Assembly: GCA_902788705.1 (NCBI GenBank)
Contig: CADALE010000006.1
Coordinates: 151,249 to 215,248 of the forward strand
Source: an uncultured Coriobacteriaceae bacterium
GTDB taxonomy: Bacteria > Actinomycetota > Coriobacteriia > Coriobacteriales > Atopobiaceae
Length of the DNA stretch: 64,000 nt
Direction of reading: 5' to 3'
Shown: piece after piece, positions 17,609-25,164 of the stretch
Numbering within the stretch: the first letter of the stretch is position 1
How the letters are laid out: each line of letters opens with the position of its first letter
Position numbers and translations under genes: made by a program
The notes under the pieces: model-generated
Told to the model about the DNA's origin: nothing
Databases searched by the model: none
The model's input: the letters and a program-made list of their open reading frames with translations, nothing else

Positions 17609-18736
17609 ATGGCCAACACTGATACCACCGGCCGCGTGGGCCGGCTGCGCTCGCTCATGGCGGAGCGGGGCTACGACGCCGTCGTGCTGCGTAACAACCC
17701 CGACCTTCGCTGGCTGACGGGCGCCGAGCGCACCTTCGATGACGAGATTGCGCACACCGCCTTCGTCACTGCCGACGGCCTGTGGCTGCACACCGACTCG
17801 CGCTACTACAACACTTTCGTCGAGCGGCTTGGGGCCGACTCGCCTTGGACGCTTGACCAGGAGGTCATCGCGCCGGCCGCCTGGGTAGCTCAGCGCGTGC
17901 TGGCAACTCGTGCCCGCGTGGTGGCCATCGAGGACACCGTCAGCCTGGGCTTCTTTGATGCGCTTCGCGCTGCCTGCGCGGATGCCTCGGTGGCGCCGGC
18001 GCTGCCGCGCATGCACTCCGACATCCAGCGCCTGCGCATGGTGAAGGACGACGAGGAGCTTGGGTTGCTGCGCGAGGCGCAGCGCATCACCGACGAGGCG
18101 TTCGAGCACATCTGCGGCTTCATCCAGCCCGGTCAGACCGAGCAGCAGATCCGCGCCGAGCTGGAGAACTACATGCTGAGCCATGGTGCGGACGGCCTCT
18201 CGTTTGGCACTATCATAGCCGCGGGTCCCAACGGCGCCAACCCGCACGCACAGCCGGGAGAGTACGTGGTGCGCGAGGGCGATCTGGTGGTCATGGACTA
18301 CGGCGCCCTGTACCACGACTACCATGCCGACATGACGCGCACGGTGTGCGTGGGCGAGCCCAGCGAACGCCAGCGCGAGGTGTATGCCATCGTGCGCCGC
18401 GCGCACGAGGAGTGCGCGGCTATGGTGCGTCCCGGCATCGTGGGCAAGGAGGTGCACGAGCACTCGGTGAAGGTCATCTCCGATGCGGGCTATGGCGCCT
18501 ACTATGGCCATGGCCTGGGGCACGGCGTGGGCATCGAGATCCACGAGCTTCCGGGGTTTGGCCGCGGCTGGGACAAGCCGGTGCCGGTGGGCTCGGTGGT
18601 CACCATCGAGCCGGGCATCTACCTTCCGGGGGAGTTCGGCATTCGCCTCGAGGACTGCGGCATCGTGACGGAGGAGGGCTACAGGCCCTTCACCGCCTCA
18701 AGCCACGACCTGCGCGTCATTCCCGTCAGGAGGTAG
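17609..18736 (+). CDS. M24 family Xaa-Pro peptidase
   Basis: A 375-residue metallopeptidase of the PepP/PepQ group that removes residues next to proline. The N-terminal creatinase-like domain (about 1-135) contains RNNPDLRWLTG. The pita-bread catalytic domain has MDYGALYHDYHADMTRT with both metal Asp, the His in GHGLGHGVGIEIHE, and the two Glu in VTIEPGIY and GIRLEDCG. It cannot be decided whether it is a dipeptidase or an aminopeptidase. ATAGGAG lies 8 nt before ATG 17609. It sits just before efp, as in many Gram-positives. Confidence 0.92.
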   Translation: MANTDTTGRVGRLRSLMAERGYDAVVLRNNPDLRWLTGAERTFDDEIAHTAFVTADGLWLHTDSRYYNTFVERLGADSPWTLDQEVIAPAAWVAQRVLATRARVVAIEDTVSLGFFDALRAACADASVAPALPRMHSDIQRLRMVKDDEELGLLREAQRITDEAFEHICGFIQPGQTEQQIRAELENYMLSHGADGLSFGTIIAAGPNGANPHAQPGEYVVREGDLVVMDYGALYHDYHADMTRTVCVGEPSERQREVYAIVRRAHEECAAMVRPGIVGKEVHEHSVKVISDAGYGAYYGHGLGHGVGIEIHELPGFGRGWDKPVPVGSVVTIEPGIYLPGEFGIRLEDCGIVTEEGYRPFTASSHDLRVIPVRR

Positions 18737-18768
18737 GGGCAGCCCCACGTCCTGCGTGTCCGGTTGAC

Positions 18769-18838
18769 GGGCACCCGAATTCCCGGCAGGGAAGGCCCGC
18801 CGGGACCTGGGTGCCAAGGCATGCCGGCACGGGCGGCA
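18769..18838 (+). other. two consecutive hairpins between the M24 peptidase gene and efp
   Basis: GGCACCC at about 18770 pairs with GGGTGCC near 18807-18813, with an inner TCCCGGC/GCCGGGA stem; a second hairpin CATGCCG/CGGCATG follows by about 18838. No T tract follows, so it is either a weak terminator for the peptidase gene or a processing or leader structure upstream of efp. Confidence 0.5.
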
Positions 18839-18953
18839 TGGGCTCATGCGCCATCCTGCGGATTCGACGTGTAGCAGGTGCGCTTACGCTATACTTTTTG
18901 TTTGTATGTGGCTGTGCCCGACTCGCTTCGGGACCAGATAGAAAGGTTCACTC

Positions 18954-19517
18954 ATGGCATCTCTCGGCATTACCGACCTCAGGGCTGGCCTCGGCGTCAA
19001 CATCAACGGCCGCGACTGCGTCATCCTCGAGGCCCAGCACGTCAAGCCTGGCAAGGGCAACACCTACGTGCGCACCAAGTATCGTGACATCCGCACCGGC
19101 CGCGTCAACGAGCAGAACTTCCAGCAGTCCGCTAAGTTCGAGAGCGTGAACATGCAGACGCGCGAGATGCAGTTCCTCTACGCCGATGGCGGCATCTACT
19201 ACTTCATGGACATGGAGTCCTACGAGCAGGTCGAGGTGAGCGAGGAGCTCATCGGCGAGAACGCCAAGTGGTTCAAGGAGAACGACGTCTGCCAGCTGCA
19301 GTATGCCAACGGCGTGCTGTACAACGTGCAGCCGCCCATGTTCGTCGAGGTCGAGATTACCGAGACTGACCCGGGCTTCAAGGGCGACACCGTGCAGGGC
19401 GGCACCAAGCCCGCCGTGGTCGAGACCGGCGCCACGGTGCAGGTTCCCATGTACCTCAATGTGGGCGAGCGCATCAAGATCGACACCCGCGACGGCAAGT
19501 TCGTCGGTCGCGTCTAG
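18954..19517 (+). CDS. efp: elongation factor P
   Basis: A 187-residue EF-P of three beta-barrel domains that relieves ribosomes stalled on polyproline. It begins ITDLRAGLGVNINGRDC. The loop that carries the modified residue reads HVKPGKGNTYVRTKYR, so Lys occupies the tip. The C-terminal signature is intact (VQVPMYLNVGERIKIDTRDG). No modification enzyme gene is visible nearby. A TATACT -10 hexamer at 18890-18895 and an AGAAAGG site before the ATG indicate that it is expressed from its own promoter. Confidence 0.97.
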   Translation: MASLGITDLRAGLGVNINGRDCVILEAQHVKPGKGNTYVRTKYRDIRTGRVNEQNFQQSAKFESVNMQTREMQFLYADGGIYYFMDMESYEQVEVSEELIGENAKWFKENDVCQLQYANGVLYNVQPPMFVEVEITETDPGFKGDTVQGGTKPAVVETGATVQVPMYLNVGERIKIDTRDGKFVGRV

Positions 19518-19576
19518 GTTGTGCCAAGGCGGCGCGGGAGTCCGCGCCGCCATCCTTATGGGGAAAGGAGCCTCCC

Positions 19577-19939
19577 ATGGAGGATACTGAGCTCTTCATT
19601 GCCGGGATCGGCATCTCCAAGAGCGTCATGTCCACGGTGGTCAAGCTGGCCGCCGAGAAGGTTGAGGGCGTTGCCCGCGTCGGCGGCAACGACATCGCCT
19701 CCAACCTGGTCTCGGTCTTCACGGCCCGCCAGGTCTCGCCCGACCGCGCCGTCGAGGTGTGCGTCGAGGACGACAAGCTGCACGTGGTGGTGCACCTTGC
19801 GGTGTTCTACGGCTATCCCTTCACCAAGCTTGCCGCCACGGTGCGCGAGGCCATCGCCAAGGGCGTGAGCGAGCATGTGGGCGTCGAGGTGGGCGTGGTA
19901 GACGTCTGCATCGACAGCCTCGTCTTCCCCAAGGAGTAG
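19577..19939 (+). CDS. Asp23/Gls24 family envelope stress response protein
   Basis: A 120-residue Asp23/Gls24-family protein (family known as YqhY/YloU in bacilli). It contains ISKSVMSTVVKLAAEKVEGVARVG, here seen as a short helix followed by alternating hydrophobic strands (KLHVVVHLAVFYGYPF). The efp-asp23-nusB order is the same as in bacilli, where the homologue YqhY influences fatty-acid synthesis; that role is only a suggestion here. AAAGGAG precedes the ATG by 10 nt. Confidence 0.88.
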   Translation: MEDTELFIAGIGISKSVMSTVVKLAAEKVEGVARVGGNDIASNLVSVFTARQVSPDRAVEVCVEDDKLHVVVHLAVFYGYPFTKLAATVREAIAKGVSEHVGVEVGVVDVCIDSLVFPKE

Positions 19940-19942
19940 CAC

Positions 19943-20650
19943 GTGGCGCGTCATACCCGATTTGGCGGACGCACGCTCGCCCGCAGCCAAGCTCTGCAGC
20001 TGCTCTTCCAGGCCGAGGCCACCGGTCGCATGGTGGTGGACGTCCTTGCGGGGGAGTATGCCCTCTCCGACGGTCCGCTCGAGTCGTTTGGCGAGCAGCT
20101 TGCCGTCGGCGCCGACTCGATGCGCGAAGACCTTGACGCCGTGATGGAGATGACTTCGGCAAACTGGGGCGTCTCGCGCATGAACGCGGTCGACCGCAAC
20201 CTGCTTCGCCTCTCCATCTACGAGATGCTGATGGTGGATGACGTCGACGTGGCGGTGACCATCGACGAGTGCGTCGAGCTGGCGAAGGCCTATGGCACCG
20301 ACGAGTCGTCCCGCTTCGTGAACGGCCTGCTGGGCCGCGTGGCCACCCTCATGGACGAGGGCGCCGACGTGGTTGCCGTCGCCCGCGAGAAGCTTGGGCT
20401 CGAGCCGTCCCTGGTGCGTGGCGCGTCGCAGGGCTTCGAGTCCTACGAGGGAGCCGATTGGGATGCCGCACCTGCGGCAAGCCCCGAGGGCGAGGCCGAC
20501 TTGGCCCAGGACGCCCCCGCCCACGAGGAGGCCCAGGCCGACGCTGCCGCTTCCGAAGAGCCCGCTGACGCCGAGGCAGAGGCCCCCGAGGAGGAGCCGG
20601 AGGCCGCCTACGCTGACGACGACCTTCCCGCTTGGGCGAGGGAGGCCTAG
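19943..20650 (+). CDS. nusB: transcription antitermination factor NusB with acidic C-terminal extension
   Basis: A 235-residue protein. The first 150 residues are NusB (RSQALQLLFQAEATG, WGVSRMNAVDRNLLRLSIYEM, TIDECVELAKAYGTDESSRFVNGLL), which with NusE binds BoxA in rRNA leaders. The remaining 85 residues are an Ala/Glu/Asp-rich low-complexity tail not found in usual NusB (about 140 residues). GTG 19943 uses the AAGGAG formed at the very end of asp23. It continues tightly into xseB. Confidence 0.93.
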   Translation: MARHTRFGGRTLARSQALQLLFQAEATGRMVVDVLAGEYALSDGPLESFGEQLAVGADSMREDLDAVMEMTSANWGVSRMNAVDRNLLRLSIYEMLMVDDVDVAVTIDECVELAKAYGTDESSRFVNGLLGRVATLMDEGADVVAVAREKLGLEPSLVRGASQGFESYEGADWDAAPAASPEGEADLAQDAPAHEEAQADAAASEEPADAEAEAPEEEPEAAYADDDLPAWAREA

Positions 20651-20653
20651 CAG

Positions 20654-20902
20654 ATGGCGCGGCCTGACACCTCCGCATACCAGACGTTCGACCAGATAAC
20701 CGACCGCCTCGACCAGATTGTGGGCCAGGTGCGCGACAAGGGCACCTCGCTGGAGCGCTCGTTGGACCTCTTTGACGAGGCCATCGCGCTTGGTTCGAAG
20801 GCGGTCGACCTCGTTGACGCCACCGACTTCACGCCCGAGGAGGAGGCCCGCCTGCGCGAGGCCGCCGAGGGCGACGCCCTGGCCGCGCCTCAGGAGGGCT
20901 AG
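20654..20902 (+). CDS. xseB: exodeoxyribonuclease VII small subunit
   Basis: An 82-residue protein with the XseB helical hairpin (YQTFDQITDRLDQIVGQV, GTSLERSLDLFDEAIALG) and a short acidic tail. XseB binds the large subunit XseA to form the single-strand exonuclease VII. xseA, normally just upstream, is not in this window, so the subunits are uncoupled here. The gene starts 3 nt after nusB and ends 3 nt before tlyA. Confidence 0.88.
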   Translation: MARPDTSAYQTFDQITDRLDQIVGQVRDKGTSLERSLDLFDEAIALGSKAVDLVDATDFTPEEEARLREAAEGDALAAPQEG

Positions 20903-20905
20903 CCG

Positions 20906-21655
20906 GTGCCAGGGCCACGCAGGCGCCATCGCCTTGATCACGAGCTGGTTGACCAGGGCTTCTTTTCCAACGTTGACGACGCGATGCGCGCCGTGATGGC
21001 CGGCGAGGTGTCTACCGCCGACCGCCGGCTTTCTGCGCCGGGCGAGCAGGTGGCGTCCGGCATCGAGCTGCACGTGCGCGGTCACATTCCATACGTGAGC
21101 CGCGGCGGGCTAAAGCTTGCCGGCGGGCTTGACCACTTTGGCATCGACCCCACGGACTATGCGTGCCTGGATGTGGGCTGCTCTACCGGCGGCTTCACGG
21201 ACTGCCTGCTGAGGCGTGGTGCCAAGAGCGTGGTTGCCGTGGACGTGGGCTATGCGCAGTTCGACTGGTCGCTGCGCCAGGACCCGCGCGTCACGCTTTA
21301 CGAGAGAACCAACGTCGTCGACCTACCCACCCTGTGTGACCAGCGCTTCCATCTGGCCGTGTGCGACGTGTCGTTCACCTCGGTGGTGACGGTGCTGCCA
21401 GCGGTGGCGAGCATGCTGCTTGCGGGGGGATCTTTCCTCACGCTGGTGAAGCCGCAGTTCGAGGCCCCCCGCGAGGACGTGGGCGAGGGTGGCATCGTGC
21501 GCGACCCTGCGGTGCGCGAGGCGGCGCTTGCCAAGGTGGCGGCTGCCTTCGAGGAGGCGGGCCTTCGCGTGCAGGGCAGCTGCGAGAGCCCCATCACGGG
21601 CCACAAGGGAAACGTCGAGTACCTGCTGCTTGGCACCATGCCCCTTGACGTCTAG
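20906..21655 (+). CDS. tlyA: TlyA family rRNA 2'-O-methyltransferase
   Basis: A 249-residue protein with an N-terminal S4 RNA-binding domain (HELVDQGFFSNVDDAMRAVMAG, YVSRGGLKLAGGL) and a C-terminal FtsJ-type methyltransferase domain. The SAM site is CLDVGCSTGGFTDCLLRRGA, and the catalytic Lys/Asp/Lys/Glu positions include DVSFTS and VKPQFEAPRE. TlyA methylates 16S and, in some species, 23S rRNA ribose, and its loss gives capreomycin resistance. GTG 20906 follows an AGGAGGG site by 7 nt. The xseB-tlyA-nadK-recN order is conserved in Gram-positives. Confidence 0.94.
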   Translation: MPGPRRRHRLDHELVDQGFFSNVDDAMRAVMAGEVSTADRRLSAPGEQVASGIELHVRGHIPYVSRGGLKLAGGLDHFGIDPTDYACLDVGCSTGGFTDCLLRRGAKSVVAVDVGYAQFDWSLRQDPRVTLYERTNVVDLPTLCDQRFHLAVCDVSFTSVVTVLPAVASMLLAGGSFLTLVKPQFEAPREDVGEGGIVRDPAVREAALAKVAAAFEEAGLRVQGSCESPITGHKGNVEYLLLGTMPLDV

Positions 21656-21732
21656 GAGGCGCGCCTGGGGTCTGGCATCCAACCGCCTATGGTACACTTG
21701 TACTATCAATGCGACGTCGACGGGGTGATGCC

Positions 21733-22587
21733 ATGAAGGTGCTGCTGGTTCCCAACTACGCCAAGGAGGCTGCCGTTGACGGCGCCCGTCGGCTTGCCGC
21801 GTGGCTTGAGCACGAGGGCATCGAGGTGCAGTGGGCACACGACAAGAAGCTCTTTCCTAACCGGGTGGTGGACACGACGGGCGTGGGCCTGGTGGTGTCG
21901 CTGGGCGGCGACGGCACCCTGCTCCGCGCGGCGCGCATCGTCGAGTACGGCGAGATTCCCTTGCTGGGCATCTCCTATGGCCATCTGGGGTTTCTTACCT
22001 GTGGTAGCCCCGAGAACCTCATCGATACGGTGTCGGATGCCCTCTCGGGCGACCTGCACGCCTCCCATCGCGCCACGCTTGACGTCGAGGTCGAGCTCGA
22101 GCGTCCCGACGGCACGATGTGCACGGAGCGCAGCTTTGCCCTTAACGACCTCTCGCTCACCCATGGGGTGCGCGGCGACATGATCGTGTTTGACGTGTCG
22201 GTGTCGGGCCATCACGTCGACCGCCTGCGGGGTGACGGCTTCGTGGTCTCCACGGCTACGGGCTCGACGGGCTATGCCCTGGCCGCGGGCGGCCCCATCG
22301 TCACGCCCGAGTTCACTGGCATGGTGTGCGTGCCGGTGGCCTGCCACACCATCACGGCGCGCGCGTTCCTAACCTCTCCCTCCGATGTGGTGGAGCTGCG
22401 CATCAGCACCGAGCGCAACGCCGAGCGGCTCTTCTTTGCCGATGGCCAGCCCCTTGGCGAGGGGTTGCGCGGCCTTCGGGCCACGGTGCGTCGCGGCCCC
22501 GGCGACCTCATCCTGTTGGACCGCAGCTCGCGCAGCTTCTACGAGTCGGTGTCGCGCGTCTTTTACGGCAGGGCCAAGCGCGACTGA
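21733..22587 (+). CDS. nadK: NAD kinase
   Basis: A 284-residue NAD kinase that makes NADP from NAD. The GGDGT motif is in VVSLGGDGTLLRAARI, the NE/D motif in FALNDLSLTHG, and the Gly-rich loop is VSTATGSTGYALAAGGP. I prefer ATG 21733 (MKVLLVPNY), since GGGGTGA precedes it; ATG 21709 is possible but would add only basic residues. TACACT (21693-21698) and an extended TGTACTAT (to 21706) are -10 candidates, so the leader is very short. Confidence 0.94.
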   Translation: MKVLLVPNYAKEAAVDGARRLAAWLEHEGIEVQWAHDKKLFPNRVVDTTGVGLVVSLGGDGTLLRAARIVEYGEIPLLGISYGHLGFLTCGSPENLIDTVSDALSGDLHASHRATLDVEVELERPDGTMCTERSFALNDLSLTHGVRGDMIVFDVSVSGHHVDRLRGDGFVVSTATGSTGYALAAGGPIVTPEFTGMVCVPVACHTITARAFLTSPSDVVELRISTERNAERLFFADGQPLGEGLRGLRATVRRGPGDLILLDRSSRSFYESVSRVFYGRAKRD

Positions 22588-22654
22588 CGGCGGGATGGGC
22601 TGCGAGGCGCCGTTGCCTGGATGGCGGCGGCCAGTTGATGGGGGTTTCCTGGCA

Positions 22655-24298
22655 ATGATTGACGAACTTCACGTACGCGACGTCGCGCTGGTGCGCGAGG
22701 CCACGGTCGAGCCCGACCCGGGCCTCACCGTGCTCACCGGAGAGACGGGCACGGGCAAGACGGCCCTGCTCTCGGCTATCAAGCTGCTGGTGGGCGAGCG
22801 TGCCGACGCGTCCTCGGTGCGTGAGGGGTCGTCGGGGCTGGTGGTGGAGGGCAGGGTGTTCACCAGCGACTCCGACGAGGTGGAGGGCTTGGTGGTACGC
22901 AGGCGCGTCTCAGCCGACGGACGCGGCCGCGTGGAGATTGACGGGCGCATGGCCTCGGTACGCGAGCTGGCCGAGCGCGTGGGCTCGACGGTCGACCTGT
23001 GCGGACAGCACGAGCACCAGCGCCTGCTGCAGGTGCAGACCCATGTCGAGCTGCTCGATGCCTGGGGAGGAGAGGCGGCGCAGCAGGCGCTGCAGTCCTA
23101 TCGTGGCGCGCTCAAGGTGGCACATGACGCCGCGGCCGAGCTGGAGCGCATTCGCGAGATGGGGCGCGCTGCGCAGGACAAGGTGGCCGACGCCGAGTTT
23201 GTGCTGCGCCGCATCGACGAGGTGGGGCCCAGCCAGCAGGAGTACGACGAGCTTGAGCAGACCCTGCCCCGTGCCGAGCATGCCGAGGCGCTGATGCGCT
23301 CGGCCCACGGTGCGCACGAGGCCCTTGCGGGCGACGAGGGGGCCTGCGACCTGCTTTCGTCGGCTGCCGATGCCCTGCGCGACGCCGCGGCCTACGACGC
23401 TCGCCTCGACCGCTATGCCTCGGCGCTGGAGAGCGCGCTCATCGATGTGGAGGACGTGGCCAACGACCTGCGCCGTTACGAGGACGAGGTGGACTTTGAC
23501 CCGGCGGCCCTCGAGGAGATGCAGGCGCGCCTCTCCGCCTATCAGGGGCTTCTGCGCAGCTTTGGTCCGCGCATGTCCGACGTGCTTGAACGCCGCGAGG
23601 CAGCGGCCGAGCTGGTTGGTGCGGCGCGCGACGGGGGAGAGCGCGAGCGGCGTGCGAAGCGGGCGCTTGACGAGGCCGAGGCGGCGCTTGCCTCGTCTGC
23701 CAAGACGCTCGACACGCTGCGTAGGCAGGCGGCACCCCAGCTTGCAGCTGCCATCTCGACCGAGATGCGCCAGCTTGAGATGGGCACGGCCGAGGTGGCC
23801 TTTGCCATCGACGCGCTTCCCCGGGCCCAGTGGAGCCCGGCGGGACCCAGCAAGGTTGAGCTCATGTACCGACCGGCTGCGGGGATGACGGCTCGGCCGC
23901 TGCGCCGTATCGCATCGGGCGGCGAGGTAAGCCGCGTGATGCTGGCCGTGAAGGTGGTGCTGGGCGAGGCTGCGGGTCGTGGCGGCAGCGGTGCCGACAC
24001 GCTCGTCTTCGACGAGGTGGATGCCGGCGTGGGCGGCGCCACGGCGGTATCGCTTGCCAAGGTGCTCGCACGCCTGGCCAACACGCACCAGGTGATCGTG
24101 GTCACCCACCTGGCCCAGGTGGCCGTGGTGGCGCAGCGTCACTATCTGGTGCAGAAGTCGGCGGACGAGGACGGCGCGCCCGTCACCACGATCCGGGAGA
24201 TTCGGGGAGACGAGCGCGTGCACGAGGTGGCGCGGATGCTATCCGGCTCGGCCACCGAGGCGTCGCTGGCACACGCCCGCGAGCTGCTGGCTGGGTAG
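22655..24298 (+). CDS. recN: DNA repair protein RecN
   Basis: A 547-residue SMC-like ATPase acting early in double-strand break repair. It has Walker A in LTGETGTGKTALLSAIKLL, the RecN hallmark CGQHEHQRLLQ, two coiled-coil arms around residues 150-360, the signature RIASGGEVSRVMLAVK, Walker B DTLVFDEVDAGVGG, and the H-loop VVTHLAQVA. The start at ATG 22655 gives the standard MIDELHVRDVALV; the frame is open about 270 nt upstream, inside nadK, without homology. A hairpin (CGCTTG/CAAGCG, about 24317-24341) lies beyond the stop, between convergent genes. Confidence 0.96.
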   Translation: MIDELHVRDVALVREATVEPDPGLTVLTGETGTGKTALLSAIKLLVGERADASSVREGSSGLVVEGRVFTSDSDEVEGLVVRRRVSADGRGRVEIDGRMASVRELAERVGSTVDLCGQHEHQRLLQVQTHVELLDAWGGEAAQQALQSYRGALKVAHDAAAELERIREMGRAAQDKVADAEFVLRRIDEVGPSQQEYDELEQTLPRAEHAEALMRSAHGAHEALAGDEGACDLLSSAADALRDAAAYDARLDRYASALESALIDVEDVANDLRRYEDEVDFDPAALEEMQARLSAYQGLLRSFGPRMSDVLERREAAAELVGAARDGGERERRAKRALDEAEAALASSAKTLDTLRRQAAPQLAAAISTEMRQLEMGTAEVAFAIDALPRAQWSPAGPSKVELMYRPAAGMTARPLRRIASGGEVSRVMLAVKVVLGEAAGRGGSGADTLVFDEVDAGVGGATAVSLAKVLARLANTHQVIVVTHLAQVAVVAQRHYLVQKSADEDGAPVTTIREIRGDERVHEVARMLSGSATEASLAHARELLAG

Positions 24299-24363
24299 GG
24301 GGTCGTCCGCGCAACGCTTGGCAGCCGTTGGGCAAGCGCGGCCAGGCTGGTGGGCAAGCGGCC

Positions 24364-24852
24364 CTACTCTCCGTACGCGAAGAGCGACGATACGTGTACG
24401 GTGGTGAATCCCGTCTGCTCGCTCACAAGGTAGAGGGTTCCCACAGTGTCCTCCACGAGGGCGACCCGCTGCGCCGGCACGCCCAGCCGGGAACGAACCT
24501 CCTCGAGGAAGGCAAGCTTGTCCGCCTTGGCCGAGACGATGCGCACGTGGTCGGTGGGAAGGCCGTATTCGCGCAGCACGAAGTCGCGCTTGCCGGCCTC
24601 CTCGAAGTCGGCCGCCACCCGAGCAGGCATAGACGCGCTCCGTGCCTTTCTGGGCGATGAAGTCCTGCAGAAGGCGAATGGGCCGCAGGTGGCCGTAGGG
24701 GTCGTGCTCCCGCACGAACGCCTCCCACTCGTCGTCGGCGCACGCGCTGTGCGACAGCTCGCCAAACTCGTACGGCGCAAGCACCCCGTCGATGTCAAAG
24801 ACCACGACGGTCTGGGGCTCGAGCAGGTAGGAGAGCAGGGGCGTCAGCATCG
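24364..24852 (-). pseudogene. HAD-like hydrolase, frameshifted
   Basis: Two overlapping minus-strand frames together make one HAD-type protein of about 160 residues. The N-terminal part (from ATG 24852) has the nucleophile motif VVVFDIDGVLAPYEFG and runs to TERVYACS. The remainder, VAADFEEAGKRDFVL through VALVEDTVGTLYLV to FAYGE, is in another frame. Removing one G from the GGG run near 24625-24632 restores a continuous protein, so this is a single-base insertion, either real or a sequencing error. Function unknown; the C-terminal ED pair fits the HAD metal site. Confidence 0.7.
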
Positions 24853-24931
24853 CGGGGTCCTCTCTGGGCGTTCTCTGGCGTGGCCGTCCCATCATACACA
24901 AACGTGCGGTGATGTCAGGTGACCCAACCGT

Positions 24932-25056
24932 CCCGCGGCGGGACATCTCACCCCTGGCGGGTGCGTTGCTGCGGGCTCCGGCCCCGCGGCGGGACATCTC
25001 ACCCCTGGCGGGTGCGTTGCTGCGCCAGGCAGCCCCGCGGCGGGACATCTCACCCC
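24932..25056. repeat. 51-bp tandem direct repeat, 2.5 copies
   Basis: Units start at 24932, 24983 and 25034, an exact 51-bp step. Each begins CCCGCGGCGGGACATCTCAC, and the first two share about 43 bp including a GGCGGGTGCGTTGCTGCG segment; the third keeps only the first 23 bp. CCCGCGGCGGG is itself a palindrome. The repeat lies in the intergenic space upstream of the NTPase-CYTH gene. All forward frames are open through it, but no ribosome site supports coding. Confidence 0.85.
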
Positions 25057-25164
25057 AATCCCTCCTCACGCGCTCACATATGCAGCGGGAGACAAAAAGC
25101 GCTATCGTTAGGCCGTAGCGTATCCTTCGGGTGCGACGGCCTGCGCCCGGGACGGGAGAAGCCC

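Noticed and set aside
16229..18544. A 771-codon minus-strand ORF across aroK, the aroB-like gene and the M24 peptidase gene
   Set aside because: It is antisense to well-supported genes, has no family motif or ribosome site, and its composition is what GC-rich codon bias produces on the opposite strand. The same applies to other long antisense ORFs, for example 12517-14619 and 13847-15898.
24932..25056. CRISPR array
   Set aside because: Only 2.5 units, the whole 51-bp unit is repeated rather than repeat plus unique spacer, and there are no cas genes.
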